Source of the DNA: Neoluteolibacter marinus
GTDB taxonomy: Bacteria > Verrucomicrobiota > Verrucomicrobiia > Verrucomicrobiales > Akkermansiaceae
Assembly: GCF_014904755.1 (NCBI RefSeq)
Contig: NZ_JACZFQ010000045.1
Location: 16,825-80,824, forward strand
Reading direction: 5' to 3'
DNA: 64,000 nucleotides
In this document: positions 42,091 to 50,856 of the stretch, piece by piece
Numbering within the stretch: position 1 is the stretch's first letter
How the letters are laid out: each line of letters opens with the position of its first letter
Notes under the pieces: generated by a model
Databases searched by the model: none
What the model saw: the letters and a program-made list of their open reading frames with translations, nothing else
What the model was told of the DNA's origin: nothing
Made by a program: the position numbers and the translations under genes

Positions 42091-42864
42091 ATGGCCAACG
42101 TATTTGCCATCCTAAGTGCCATCGCACTCGCCGCCGCCGCCTTCCTTGCTGTCAACAACAAGGAGAAGTATGCCGATGAAATCACTGCCCGTGAAAAGGA
42201 GCAGGATCGACTCGCCAAGACCACGGCCCGGCTCGGTGCCGCCCAGCAGGAATTCAACGACACCGAGGTCGAGCGCAAGGCCACCGAGGAAGAAACCGTC
42301 GGGCTCCGCGAGAAGGAGAGCGCCCAGCAGGCCAAGAACAAGAAGGTCGAGGATGAAATCGCCGCCAAGCGCTCCGAGTCCGATGCCAACGAGACCAAGA
42401 TCAGCGAGATCGAGGACAAGCTGAAGGAAGTAGGCAACATCGAGGAGCTGGTGGGCATCGTGAAGCGCACCGGTGAAGAGATCGAACGCCTCACCACCGA
42501 GATCGCCGCCAACGAGGCGACCCTGAACGATCTCAACGCCGAGATCGCCCGCACCGATGGAGTGAAGTCCAGCTATTCGGCGCGCAACAGCAACTACTCC
42601 AACAAGCGGTCGTTCTTCTCGTCGACCCGCATCAGCTCGATCTACCCCGCCTACGGCTTTGTCACCCTGCCGATCGGCAACAATTCGGGAGTGGTTTCCG
42701 GATCGTCCCTTGCCGTCGTCCGCGACGGTGCCCCGGTGGCCAAGCTCCGGGTGAGCTCGGTCGAGGCCGGCCGCGCCGCCGCCGAGATCGTCCCCGATTC
42801 CGTGGCCCAGGACACCGTGCTGATGGTCGGTGACCGCGTGGTGCCTTCCAACGACGCCAACTAA
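42091..42864 (+). CDS. Membrane-anchored coiled-coil protein 1
   Basis: A 257-aa protein: N-terminal membrane helix 'MANVFAILSAIALAAAAFLAV', a long Glu/Lys-rich coiled coil (about residues 25-165), and a C-terminal compact beta domain ('GFVTLPIGNNSGVVSGSSLAVVRDGAPVAKLRVSSVEAGRAAAEIV..VGDRVVPSN'). The 'G...G..L.V.R.G..V.KL.V..V....A.A.IV......GD.V' pattern resembles FlgT/MreC-like beta folds. Paralog of the next gene, 40 bp downstream. Role unknown, probably envelope. Confidence 0.75.
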   Translation: MANVFAILSAIALAAAAFLAVNNKEKYADEITAREKEQDRLAKTTARLGAAQQEFNDTEVERKATEEETVGLREKESAQQAKNKKVEDEIAAKRSESDANETKISEIEDKLKEVGNIEELVGIVKRTGEEIERLTTEIAANEATLNDLNAEIARTDGVKSSYSARNSNYSNKRSFFSSTRISSIYPAYGFVTLPIGNNSGVVSGSSLAVVRDGAPVAKLRVSSVEAGRAAAEIVPDSVAQDTVLMVGDRVVPSNDAN

Positions 42865-42904
42865 GCTCCGTCCGGATTTTCCAGCACACTTTTAGCAAAC
42901 CCGC

Positions 42905-43708
42905 ATGAAAGCCATTTTTTACGTCCTCGCCCTCCTTGCCATCGGCGGAGCCGCTTATTTCTCCTACGATAACCTCGGTAAGTTCCAGGGCCAGCGCGAG
43001 GAGAAGAATCAGGCCGTGTCCGACAACAAGGACATGACCAAGAAAGCCGAAGCGAAGGAGGAAGAACTCGCTCAGGAAAAGTCTGCCCTCGAGGCGGCCG
43101 AGAAGGACAAGGCGGATGCCACGGCCTCGATCGAGAACCTGGTGGCCAAGGAGAAGACCTTCCGCCGTGACCTCGGCGAGCTTGAGAACAAGCTCGAGGA
43201 GCAGAAGGCCCAGTTCGCCAAGCTTCAGGAATCCCTGGGGGAAATCAACAAGTTGGTTGATGGCGCCGGCGTGACGCTTGAAGAGCTTCCGGATGAAGTC
43301 AACCGCATGAAGCAGGAGAAGTCGGATAAGGACAAGAAGCTCGGTGAGCTCGTGACCCTGGTCGAAGGCGCCCAGAAGAGCGTCGAGAGCAACCAGGCCG
43401 AGATCGGCCGCCTTGCCGACCGCGAAGCCAAGCGCAACTCCCGGATCCGCCGCAACGCGATGGAGTCGGTGGTGTCCGCGGTCAACGACGACTGGGGCTT
43501 CGTGGTGATCGGCGCGGGCAGCAGCACCGGCTTCACCCCGCAGACCAAGCTTCTCGTCAAGCGCAACGGTCGCCTGATCGCCGAGATCCAGCCGTCCTCG
43601 ATCGAGCCTTCCCAAACGATCGCCGAGATTGACGACGAGACGCTCGCCCCGGGTGCCCGCATCCAGCCCGGCGACCGCGTGATCCTCGCCAACCCGGCGA
43701 CCAACTGA
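42905..43708 (+). CDS. Membrane-anchored coiled-coil protein 2
   Basis: A 267-aa paralog with the same plan: membrane helix 'MKAIFYVLALLAIGGAAYFSY', a coiled coil rich in KAEAKEEELAQEKSALEAAEK-type heptads, and the C-terminal beta domain 'WGFVVIGAGSSTGFTPQTKLLVKRNGRLIAEIQPSSIEPSQTIAEI...PGDRVILANP'. The pair may form a hetero-oligomer. A terminator ends the unit at 43765. Confidence 0.75.
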   Translation: MKAIFYVLALLAIGGAAYFSYDNLGKFQGQREEKNQAVSDNKDMTKKAEAKEEELAQEKSALEAAEKDKADATASIENLVAKEKTFRRDLGELENKLEEQKAQFAKLQESLGEINKLVDGAGVTLEELPDEVNRMKQEKSDKDKKLGELVTLVEGAQKSVESNQAEIGRLADREAKRNSRIRRNAMESVVSAVNDDWGFVVIGAGSSTGFTPQTKLLVKRNGRLIAEIQPSSIEPSQTIAEIDDETLAPGARIQPGDRVILANPATN

Positions 43709-43731
43709 TCCGACGATTCCGTTTTTCCAAA

Positions 43732-43765
43732 CCTCCGCGTGCTTGCAAGCCGCGGGGGTTTTTTT
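43732..43765 (+). terminator. Rho-independent terminator
   Basis: CCTCCGCG (43732-43739) pairs with CGCGGGGG (43751-43758, one G-U pair) around an 11-nt loop, followed by seven Ts (43759-43765). It ends the coiled-coil operon and lies 11 bp before the next ATG. Confidence 0.85.
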
Positions 43766-43776
43766 ATGGTCCGGCC

Positions 43777-43968
43777 ATGCGCTTGATATTCACCGCCCTG
43801 TCGTTCACCGCGATCCTGTCCGTTTGCTCCTGCACCACGGGAGACGAGGAGAACGAACGCAAGCCGGTGCCGCCGCAGTCGTCGTCCAGCCAGATCCCTT
43901 GGAACAAGCCGGTCCCCGGCCAGGGTGGTGGTGCCTTCGGCGCGCTTCCCCAGCAGCCGCGCCGATGA
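43777..43968 (+). CDS. Mini-lipoprotein 1
   Basis: A 63-aa protein with a lipoprotein signal 'MRLIFTALSFTAILSVCSC' (lipid Cys probably 17 or 19) and a Pro-rich tail ending 'IPWNKPVPGQGGGAFGALPQQPRR' in two parts. Its stop overlaps the next start (ATGA, 43965-43968), and the next product has the same tail. Unknown function; the conserved C-terminus is likely the functional part. Confidence 0.68.
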   Translation: MRLIFTALSFTAILSVCSCTTGDEENERKPVPPQSSSSQIPWNKPVPGQGGGAFGALPQQPRR

Positions 43969-44135
43969 AGGCCTGCACGGCGATTTCGGTCGTCCTCGTT
44001 GGCCTGCTGTCGTCCTGTGCGCCCGAGAAGCCGCAGGGTCCGCAGTCGGACAAGACGGACATGCCATGGAATCCGCCTGTCCCGGGACAGGGAGCGGGAG
44101 CGTTTGGCGGGATGCCGCAGCAGCCGCGCCGGTGA
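43965..44135 (+). CDS. Mini-lipoprotein 2
   Basis: A 56-aa paralog of mini-lipoprotein 1: signal 'MKACTAISVVLVGLLSSC', then 'MPWNPPVPGQGAGAF' and 'GGMPQQPRR'. It is translationally coupled to gene 1. The shared 'PWN.PVPGQG.GAFG..PQQPRR' tail suggests tandem duplication followed by drift of the signal peptide and linker. Function unknown. Confidence 0.68.
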   Translation: MKACTAISVVLVGLLSSCAPEKPQGPQSDKTDMPWNPPVPGQGAGAFGGMPQQPRR

Positions 44136-44145
44136 GCTTCCCCGG

Positions 44146-44586
44146 CTAGCGGTGGTAGGGTTCGCCGCGGCGCAAGGTGGCGACCCGGTAGAGTTGCTCC
44201 AACAGCACGACCAGCGCGAGTTCGTGCTGCATGGTCAGGGTCGAGAGCGACCAGACCGCGTCACAGGCGGCCCGGAGTTCCGGAGTGTGGCCGTCGGAAG
44301 CCCCGATCAGGAAGCACAGCGACTTGATCTCGCCGCGCATCTCCAGCGCCGCGAAGTGATCGGCCCAGTCGCGGGTGGTCAGCGCTTTCCCGCGCTCGTC
44401 CATGGCGATGCGGTGGGATCCGGCGGACCGCTCCAACAGCGCCGCGGAAACGCTCTCCGAATCCCCGGCCTTGAGCATTTCGAGTTCGAAGCTGCCGTAG
44501 CGGCCGAGGCGTTTGAGATACTCCGCCACGCCGCTCTTGGCGTAGGCCAAAGCGGGCTTGCCGGCGACGAGGATGCGGACGCGCAT
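44146..44586 (-). CDS. rlmH: 23S rRNA (pseudouridine-1915-N3)-methyltransferase RlmH
   Basis: A 146-aa SPOUT methyltransferase. 'LCFLIGASDGHTPELRAACDAVWSLSTLTMQHELALVVLLEQLYRVATLRRGEPYHR' spans the SAM-binding trefoil knot and the invariant C-terminus. N-terminal 'MRVRILVAGK' and 'MDERGKALTTRDWADHF' also fit. It methylates the pseudouridine in helix 69 of 23S rRNA. Convergent with the mini-lipoprotein genes, 10 bp apart. Confidence 0.95.
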   Translation of the reverse strand: MRVRILVAGKPALAYAKSGVAEYLKRLGRYGSFELEMLKAGDSESVSAALLERSAGSHRIAMDERGKALTTRDWADHFAALEMRGEIKSLCFLIGASDGHTPELRAACDAVWSLSTLTMQHELALVVLLEQLYRVATLRRGEPYHR

Positions 44587-44665
44587 GGCGCAGCTTCGGC
44601 CCCGCCGGACGCCGCGGTCAACCCGCTTTCCCGCTTGTCGGCATGCCGGCTTTCACGATGATCCC

Positions 44666-44977
44666 ATGCGAATGAAATACCTTCCGCTGTTGCCGTTCCT
44701 GTTCGTCGCCTGTGCCCACCAGGATCCCCATTCCGAAGCGGCGCACGGCCGCAAGATGATGGCGCTGTTGGAGAAGTTCGACCGCTACGACTACAATGCC
44801 GACGGCTACCTGACGCGCGCCGAGATCGAGCAGGGCGTCAATGAAACGGATGTCCAGGGCGTCAACTCGAAGGAGCTCGACGCGATGATGAAGCACTACG
44901 ACGTCACCAGGGACGGCAAGGTGTCCCGCTGGGAAGCCGAGCGCGTCATCGACGAGCCGGTCCCGGATTTCCATTGA
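44666..44977 (+). CDS. EF-hand lipoprotein
   Basis: A 103-aa protein from ATG 44666 with lipoprotein signal 'MRMKYLPLLPFLFVAC'. Two EF-hand loops follow: 'DYNADGYLTRAE' (with flanking 'LLEKFDRY') and 'DVTRDGKVSRWE'. Both keep the acidic and Gly positions needed for Ca binding. Probably an outer-membrane-anchored calcium sensor or buffer. Convergent with glyS across a 28-bp palindrome. Confidence 0.8.
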   Translation: MRMKYLPLLPFLFVACAHQDPHSEAAHGRKMMALLEKFDRYDYNADGYLTRAEIEQGVNETDVQGVNSKELDAMMKHYDVTRDGKVSRWEAERVIDEPVPDFH

Positions 44978-44987
44978 GGGAAATGAA

Positions 44988-45015
44988 GAAGGGCGCGTGG
45001 ATCCACGCGCCCTTC
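44988..45015. terminator. 28-bp perfect palindrome between convergent genes
   Basis: GAAGGGCGCGTGGA is followed immediately by its reverse complement. It would fold to a strong hairpin with a tight loop, 11 bp after the EF-hand gene and 24 bp after the glyS stop on the other strand. No T-tract follows in either direction. Confidence 0.65.
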
Positions 45016-45038
45016 CGGAATCGGCTTGGCGGCCGCGA

Positions 45039-46619
45039 TCAGCGGACCCGCTCCAGGAGCCAGGCGAGCAGGCCTTCGACCGGCAGCCGCTCCTGCTCCA
45101 TCGAGTCGCGGTGGCGGACGGTGACGGTGCCCTTGTTGGCCGGATCGTTCTCGCCCAAGGTGTCGAAGTCGACCGTGATGCAGAAGGGTGTGCCGACCTC
45201 GTCCTGGCGGCGGTAACGGCGGCCGACCGCGCCGCCGTCGTCGTAGAAGACGTTCATCCACGGCTGCAGGGTCATCTGGATCTCACGGGCGATGCGGACC
45301 TGCTCCTCGTTCTTTTTGAGCAGCGGGAAGATGCCGACCTTGATCGGGGCCATGCGCGGGACGAAGCGCAGCACGGTGCGGGAGTCGTCCTTGCCCTTCT
45401 CGTCGGTCAGCGTTTCCTCGTCGAAGGCCTCGCAAATCATCGCCAGCACGGTGCGGTCGCAGCCGGCGGAGGGCTCGACAACGTGCGGCAGGAAGCGCTC
45501 CTTGCTTTCCTCGTCGAAGTACTCGAGCGGGCGGCCGGAGCCCTGCTGGTGGACGCCGAGGTCGTAGTCGGTGCGGTAGGCCACGCCCTCGAGTTCCTGG
45601 ATGCCGAAGGGGAACTCGTATTCGATGTCGTAGGTCTTTTTCGAGTAGAAGGCGCGCTCGCCGTCCGGCACGTCGAGGATGTGCAGCTTCTCGCGCGGAA
45701 CGCCGACTTCTTCGTAGAAGCAGAGGCGGGCCTCCAGCCACTCGTCGGTCAGGCGCATGCCGTCGTCGGGATGGCAGAAGTATTCGATCTCCATCTGCTC
45801 GAACTCGCGGCTGCGGAAGGTGTAGTTGCGCGGGTTGATCTCGTTGCGGAAGGACTTGCCGATTTGAGCGATGCCGAAGGGCAGCTTCACGCGGTTCGAG
45901 TCGAGGACGTTCTTGTACTGCACGAAGATCGACTGGGCGGTCTCCGGGCGCAGGAAGGCGACGGCATTCGGATCGTTCTCGTCCGCCGAGGCGCCGACCT
46001 TGGTTTGGAACATCAGGTTGAACTCGCGGGGCTCGGTGAGCAGCGAACCGTTCTCCGGGTTGAAGCGGGTGGTGCCGGTGAGTTCCTCGCGCTTCGACTC
46101 GGTGAGCTCGAGTTCCTTGGGCGAGACCTTCTTGTCGGGCATGAACTGGCCGTAGAACTGGCGGGCGGTCTTCTTGGCCGACTCGGCGTCCTTGCCGGCG
46201 GGGACCAGCACGGCGAACTCGTGGGCGGTGCTCCAGCCGGAGGCCTCGTGGCGGGCGCCGGAGTACCACACGGCGGTGCCGTCCTGCGGCTCGATCTGGT
46301 CGGCGCGCAGGCGGGCCTTGGAGAGCAGGCAGTCGCACATCGGGTCGCTGAAGCCGTCGAGGTGGCCGGACGACTTGAGGACCTGCTTCATGGTCAGGAT
46401 CGAGCCGTCCATGCCGAGCACGTCGTCGCGCTCCTGGACGGTCTTGCGCCACCAGTATTCCTTGAGGTTGCGCTTCAGCTCGGCACCGAGCGGACCGTAA
46501 TCCCAGCAGCCGTTGAGACCGCCGTAGAGTTCGCCGGCTTGGAAAATGAAGCCGCGGCGTTTGCACAGGGAAACGATTTTCTCCATGCGGACGGGGTCGG
46601 TGTGATCCTTGTTAGCCAT
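45039..46619 (-). CDS. glyS: Glycyl-tRNA synthetase, single-chain (alpha2) form
   Basis: A 526-aa class II synthetase; ATG 46619 is chosen by the conserved start 'IVSLCKRRGFIFQAGELYGGLNGCWDYGPLG'. Motif 2 'GKSFRNEINPRNYTFRSREFEQMEIEYF', 'FLRPETAQSIFVQYKNV', motif 3 'VEPSAGCDRTVLAMI' and the anticodon domain 'MAPIKVGIFPLLKKNEEQVRIAREI' are clear. This is the homodimeric type shared with archaea, eukaryotes and some bacteria, not the alpha/beta type. Confidence 0.96.
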   Translation of the reverse strand: MANKDHTDPVRMEKIVSLCKRRGFIFQAGELYGGLNGCWDYGPLGAELKRNLKEYWWRKTVQERDDVLGMDGSILTMKQVLKSSGHLDGFSDPMCDCLLSKARLRADQIEPQDGTAVWYSGARHEASGWSTAHEFAVLVPAGKDAESAKKTARQFYGQFMPDKKVSPKELELTESKREELTGTTRFNPENGSLLTEPREFNLMFQTKVGASADENDPNAVAFLRPETAQSIFVQYKNVLDSNRVKLPFGIAQIGKSFRNEINPRNYTFRSREFEQMEIEYFCHPDDGMRLTDEWLEARLCFYEEVGVPREKLHILDVPDGERAFYSKKTYDIEYEFPFGIQELEGVAYRTDYDLGVHQQGSGRPLEYFDEESKERFLPHVVEPSAGCDRTVLAMICEAFDEETLTDEKGKDDSRTVLRFVPRMAPIKVGIFPLLKKNEEQVRIAREIQMTLQPWMNVFYDDGGAVGRRYRRQDEVGTPFCITVDFDTLGENDPANKGTVTVRHRDSMEQERLPVEGLLAWLLERVR

Positions 46620-46690
46620 AATTTCCGGGATTCGGTGGGCCGGGAGGAAACCAGCCCGGCGGACCGCGGGCAAGGCGAGATTGCCGGATG

Positions 46691-47725
46691 TCAGTTCCCC
46701 GGGTGGGGCGCCGGCTTGCAGATGTGGGTCCGGACTTTCCGGCGGTCGAAGTGCCCGCCGATGCGGTGGAGCCACTCGAAACCGAGGTTGAAAAGCAGCA
46801 CGCCGCCCAGCGACCAGGCGAGGCCGCTGACGCCGAGCTGCAGCCACTCGTTGCGCATCGTCCAGGCGAACTGGCCGATGCACAGGATGGACACGAACAT
46901 CAGCGTCGGGGCGCGGCCGATCTTGTCGACGATGAAGGCGCCGAGCGGGGCGCCGAGGATCACCACCGGCGCGGCGGCGAGCCAGTTCCCGAACACCCCG
47001 GGCTGGATAGTGTGGGTCAGGCCCTTGGTGGCGATCCCGACCAGCGAGGTGAAGGCCATGATCACCACCGAGGTCGGGATGGCGATCTTGAGGTCGGCCT
47101 GGCAGAGCAGGACCAGAACCGCGTAGAGGACCATGTCGATGCCGACGCCGGTGACCGCGGCGGCGGTCGCGCCGGCAAGCAGGCCGACCAGGAAGCCGGC
47201 GTTGCGGTCGAAGCGATGGGCGCCGGGCGCGAGGCCCTCGTGGCGGCTGATTTCCCGCAGCCGGTAGAGGTGGAGGACGCCGAAACTGCACCAGATCACC
47301 GCGAAGGTGACCTTGATCACGAGGGGGGAGATCAGCGGAGCGATGAAGAAGATGCCGAGCGGGGTGCCGATCAACGATCCGACCATCGCCCAGCGCAGCA
47401 TCGGCCACTCCAGCGGCTGGCGGCGGCAGAAGATGAAGATCGAGGCACTGGTCATGCCGATGCTCTGGACCGCGAAGCTGAAATCCCGGCCGAGGGTGGC
47501 CGGCTGGTCGAAGAGCAGCACCAGCACCGGGAAGCCGACGGTGCCGCCACCCATCGGCGTGGCACCCGCGGCGTAGGAACCGACGGCCATGGCGACGGCG
47601 ATCCCCCAGTGTTCGGTCACATCCTTCCAAAGGCCGCCGGTGACGACGATCAATATCCAGGCCGCGTAGAACAGTCCCAACCACAGGAACCAGGGGCGGA
47701 GGTTTTTCGGTGCGGCGGCGGCCAT
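46691..47725 (-). CDS. TauE/SafE family transporter
   Basis: A 344-aa protein with about nine hydrophobic segments in two halves: 'YAAGATPMGGGTVGFPVLVLLFDQP' and 'LLAGATAAAVTGVGIDMVLYAVLVLLCQADLKIAIPTSVVIMAFTSL', the repeated motif of the family. TauE/SafE proteins are implicated in export of sulfite or organosulfonates; the substrate here is not shown. Upstream of glyS on the same strand. Confidence 0.87.
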   Translation of the reverse strand: MAAAAPKNLRPWFLWLGLFYAAWILIVVTGGLWKDVTEHWGIAVAMAVGSYAAGATPMGGGTVGFPVLVLLFDQPATLGRDFSFAVQSIGMTSASIFIFCRRQPLEWPMLRWAMVGSLIGTPLGIFFIAPLISPLVIKVTFAVIWCSFGVLHLYRLREISRHEGLAPGAHRFDRNAGFLVGLLAGATAAAVTGVGIDMVLYAVLVLLCQADLKIAIPTSVVIMAFTSLVGIATKGLTHTIQPGVFGNWLAAAPVVILGAPLGAFIVDKIGRAPTLMFVSILCIGQFAWTMRNEWLQLGVSGLAWSLGGVLLFNLGFEWLHRIGGHFDRRKVRTHICKPAPHPGN

Positions 47726-47800
47726 GCGCGGAGCATGCCGCGACTCATCCAGGACTCAACCTTCTTTCGCGGGCTGCCGGAGTCCGGGTGCCCGCGACGA

Positions 47801-47829
47801 TTGACGGCGGCGGGGAGCCCTCCTAGCTT
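47801..47829 (+). promoter_or_regulatory. Promoter-like site for the potassium uptake genes
   Basis: TTGACG (47801-47806), 17-bp spacer, TAGCTT (47824-47829). Predicted start is about 47836, just before the TTG at 47838. Confidence 0.4.
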
Positions 47830-47837
47830 CGCGATCG

Positions 47838-49583
47838 TTGAGCCTGCTTCCCCGTGCCGATGCCCCTACGGGGCGAACCAGCCTGGTTCTGGATGTCATG
47901 GCTTTTGTCGCGGGTGCCGCCGCGGCGGGACTGTTGGTGTGGGAAATCGGCTGGCCGATGAGCCGCAGCGCGCGGGATGCAGCGCTGGTCGCGTCAGTGG
48001 TGCTGGCGATCGGCGTCGTGCTGCTCGAAGGCTTCCGGATCATCGCGATTCGTGAGGAGCGGAAGCACTGGAAAAGGGGCCTGGCGCTGATCGGCATCCC
48101 GCTGCTGGCGCTGGGTCAGATCGCGCTGGCGGAGTGGTTCCGGAACCGCGGTGACACGGAGCTGGCGCTGCGTGGCGGCGGCTTGCTGTTGCTTGCGCTG
48201 AGCCAGGTGACGCTGGTGATGGCGGCGATCGTCCGCCTCGTGCGCCTGTCCGCCAAGGAGTGGTTCAAGCGCCTGCCACCCGGGCTGCTGGTGGTGGGGA
48301 GCTTCGTGGTGGTCATCGTTGCCGGGATGTTGCTGCTGAAAACGCCGCGTGCGACGACCTCGGGCATTTCCTGGATGGACTCGCTTTTCACCAGCACCAG
48401 CGCCGTGTGCGTGACCGGGCTGGCGGTGCGGGACACCGCCGCGGATTTCACCTTTTCGGGGCAACTCATCATCCTGGGGCTGATCCAGATCGGCGGGCTC
48501 GGGGTGATGACGCTCGCCTACTTCATCGCGCTGATCACCGGTCAGGGGATCTCCCTGCGGGACCGCGTGTTCCTCAACGACATGCTTTCCCAGACTAACG
48601 TCCACATGGTCGGACGTTTCATCCGCCGGATTGTCCTGATCACCTTGCTTGCCGAAGGGCTTGGTGCCTTCCTGTTGCACCTCAGTTGGGCAGGCAACCA
48701 CGACGCCGTCTGGAATAGCGTGTTCCACTCCATTTCCGCGTTCTGCAATGCCGGCTTCTCCACCTTCTCCAACGGGCTGATGGACGACTCCGCGCGCGAG
48801 GCTCGCGGGGTACAAATGGTGATCATGGCCTTGATCATCTTCGGCGGCCTCGGCTTCGTCGTTGCCGGCCAGGCTCCGGGACTGGTCTACGCGCCGCTGC
48901 GCCGGACCGTGCGGCGCTGGTTGGGCAAACGCGGCCCGGCGGTCCGCATCCCGGTGCACGTGCGGCTGGTCCTGGCGACCACCGGCCTGCTGCTGGCGGG
49001 AGGCGCCGCCGGCTTCCTGATGTTCGGTGACGGGTTCTGGGAAGCGGTCTTCAACAGCGTCAGCGCCCGCACCGCAGGGTTCAACATTTCGAACATGGCC
49101 GACCTGTCCGCGCCGGCGGTCATCCTGATGTGCTTCCTGATGGTCATCGGCGGCAGCCCGGGCGGTACCGCGGGCGGGATCAAGACGACGACCTTCGCGC
49201 TCGGGGTGCTGGAACTGCGGCGGATCCTGTTAGGACGGGAAAACGTCAACCTGGCGGGCCGGCGGATTTCCCGCGACGTGATCGACCGCTGCCATGTCAC
49301 CCTGGTGCTTTCGTTGCTCTGGATCCTCGTTTCCACTGCGGCGGTGAGCGCGGCGGAGCCGTCGATGTCGCTCGACGACGTGCTCTTCGAGTGCGTCAGC
49401 GCCTTCGCCACGGTCGGCCTCAGCCGCGGCATCACCGCGGATCTCGGCGCCTTTTCAAAGGTGGTGATCGTTTTGACGATGCTGATCGGCAGGATCGGCA
49501 TCCTCACCTTCGCCCTGTCGCTGGTGGGGAAACCCAAACCGCGGCATTTCAAATATCCGGAAGCCCGGCTTCCCCTCAACTGA
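47838..49583 (+). CDS. trkH: TrkH/KtrB-type potassium channel subunit
   Basis: A 581-aa membrane protein from TTG 47838 (ATG 47898 is an alternative). Four pore motifs can be seen: 'SLFTSTSAVCVTGLAV', 'SVFHSISAFCNAGFSTFS', 'AVFNSVSARTAGFNI' and 'VLFECVSAFATVGLSRGI', the pattern of the K+ filter in each repeat, plus 'GGSPGGTAGGIKTTT'. An N-terminal extension of about 110 residues with three or four hydrophobic helices precedes the channel core and is not typical of KtrB. Forms an uptake system with the next gene, 6 bp downstream. Confidence 0.93.
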   Translation: MSLLPRADAPTGRTSLVLDVMAFVAGAAAAGLLVWEIGWPMSRSARDAALVASVVLAIGVVLLEGFRIIAIREERKHWKRGLALIGIPLLALGQIALAEWFRNRGDTELALRGGGLLLLALSQVTLVMAAIVRLVRLSAKEWFKRLPPGLLVVGSFVVVIVAGMLLLKTPRATTSGISWMDSLFTSTSAVCVTGLAVRDTAADFTFSGQLIILGLIQIGGLGVMTLAYFIALITGQGISLRDRVFLNDMLSQTNVHMVGRFIRRIVLITLLAEGLGAFLLHLSWAGNHDAVWNSVFHSISAFCNAGFSTFSNGLMDDSAREARGVQMVIMALIIFGGLGFVVAGQAPGLVYAPLRRTVRRWLGKRGPAVRIPVHVRLVLATTGLLLAGGAAGFLMFGDGFWEAVFNSVSARTAGFNISNMADLSAPAVILMCFLMVIGGSPGGTAGGIKTTTFALGVLELRRILLGRENVNLAGRRISRDVIDRCHVTLVLSLLWILVSTAAVSAAEPSMSLDDVLFECVSAFATVGLSRGITADLGAFSKVVIVLTMLIGRIGILTFALSLVGKPKPRHFKYPEARLPLN

Positions 49584-49589
49584 ATCGTC

Positions 49590-50264
49590 ATGAAATACGG
49601 AATCATTGGACTCGGCACATTCGGCCGCAATCTCGTCATCGAGCTGTCGGCGATGGGCCACGAGGTCATCGCGATCGACACCAACGAGGCCTCGGTGGAG
49701 CGCGTGAAGGACCACGCGACGCTGGCGGTCGTCGCGGATGCCACCCATGCCGCGTTGATCGAGGAGCTGGGACTGGCGTCGCTGGACTTCCTGGTGGTGG
49801 CGATCGGCAAGAAGTTCGAGGCCAGCGTGATGGTCACCACCCGGATGCACCAGGTCGGCGGGCCCAAGCTCTATGTGCGGGTGGTCAACGAACTGCACGA
49901 ACAGCTGCTGGAAATGACCGGCGTCGACGGCGTGATCAAGGTCGAGGCCCTGGCCGCGTCGCAGTTCGCGAGGAAGCTCGATAACCAGGGCTTGATCCGC
50001 CATTTCGGCGTCGACGACAGCCATGCGGTCGCGGAGGTCGCGGTGCCGGATTCCTTCGTCGGCCTGACCTTGCGCGATGTCGAGCTGCGCGCGAAGCATC
50101 GCCTCAACCTCATCACCATCCGCCGCACCGGCAAGGGCGAGGAGGCGTCCTGCGAGGTGATCAAGGAGATCCCGTCACCCGACCTGGTGTTCGAGGAAGG
50201 CGACCTGCTGGTGGTCTACGGTCACGAGCAGGTGTTGAAACGGTTCTCCGAAGACGTGAATTGA
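49590..50264 (+). CDS. trkA: KtrA/TrkA-type regulatory subunit (RCK)
   Basis: A 224-aa cytoplasmic gating subunit: RCK_N Rossmann domain 'YGIIGLGTFGRNLVIELSAMGHEVIAIDTNE' (GxGxxG, nucleotide-binding), 'LASLDFLVVAIG', and RCK_C 'VPDSFVGLTLRDVELRAKHRLNLITIRR...DLVFEEGDLLVVYG'. Single RCK unit, so KtrA-like in size. It controls the channel encoded upstream. Confidence 0.94.
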   Translation: MKYGIIGLGTFGRNLVIELSAMGHEVIAIDTNEASVERVKDHATLAVVADATHAALIEELGLASLDFLVVAIGKKFEASVMVTTRMHQVGGPKLYVRVVNELHEQLLEMTGVDGVIKVEALAASQFARKLDNQGLIRHFGVDDSHAVAEVAVPDSFVGLTLRDVELRAKHRLNLITIRRTGKGEEASCEVIKEIPSPDLVFEEGDLLVVYGHEQVLKRFSEDVN

Positions 50265-50271
50265 GACCCTC

Positions 50272-50838
50272 ATGGAAGAAATCCAGCGTTGCCCGTGGCT
50301 GCCCGCCCATCTCGACCTCTACCGCGACTACCACGACCAGGAATGGGGCGTGGCGTCGCGGGATCCGGGATATCTTTTCGAGATGATCTGCCTGGAAGGG
50401 GCCCAGGCGGGCTTGTCCTGGTGGACCGTGCTCCAGAAGCGCGAGCATTACCGGAAGGTGTTCCATCATTTCGATCCGCGGAAGGTCGCGCGGATGAGCG
50501 ATGCGGCGCTCGACAAGCTGGTCCTCGACCCGGGGATCATCCGCCATCGCGGGAAGATCCAGTCGGTGCGGCAGAACGCGCGGGCATGGCTCGATCTCGA
50601 GGAGCGCGAGGGCGACGTCGTTTCCTGGCTGTGGGACTTCGTCGGTGGCAGCCCGCGGAAGAATCACTTCAAGTCCCTGGCCGATTTTCCATCGAAAACC
50701 GCCGAGTCGGATGCCCTGAGCAAGGCCCTGCGCAAGGCGGGGTTCAACTTCGTCGGTTCGACCACGATGTATGCCTTCATGCAGGCCGTCGGGATGACCG
50801 ATGACCACACGGCCGACTGTTTCCGCTACCGGCGCTGA
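50272..50838 (+). CDS. tag: DNA-3-methyladenine glycosylase I
   Basis: A 188-aa HhH-superfamily glycosylase of the Tag family. N-terminal Cys7 and 'YHDQEWG' His, with C-terminal 'DDHTADCF' His and Cys, form the zinc snap. 'EMICLEGAQAGLSWWTVLQKREHYRKVF' and 'FNFVGSTTMYAFMQAVG' are diagnostic. It excises 3-methyladenine from alkylated DNA. It follows trkA by 7 bp. Confidence 0.95.
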   Translation: MEEIQRCPWLPAHLDLYRDYHDQEWGVASRDPGYLFEMICLEGAQAGLSWWTVLQKREHYRKVFHHFDPRKVARMSDAALDKLVLDPGIIRHRGKIQSVRQNARAWLDLEEREGDVVSWLWDFVGGSPRKNHFKSLADFPSKTAESDALSKALRKAGFNFVGSTTMYAFMQAVGMTDDHTADCFRYRR

Positions 50839-50856
50839 TGGTGCTTCGGATTGGTC

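Noticed and set aside
46620..47684. Upstream extension of the glyS reading frame
   Set aside because: The frame stays open but overlaps the TauE gene; conserved GlyRS sequence begins just after ATG 46619.
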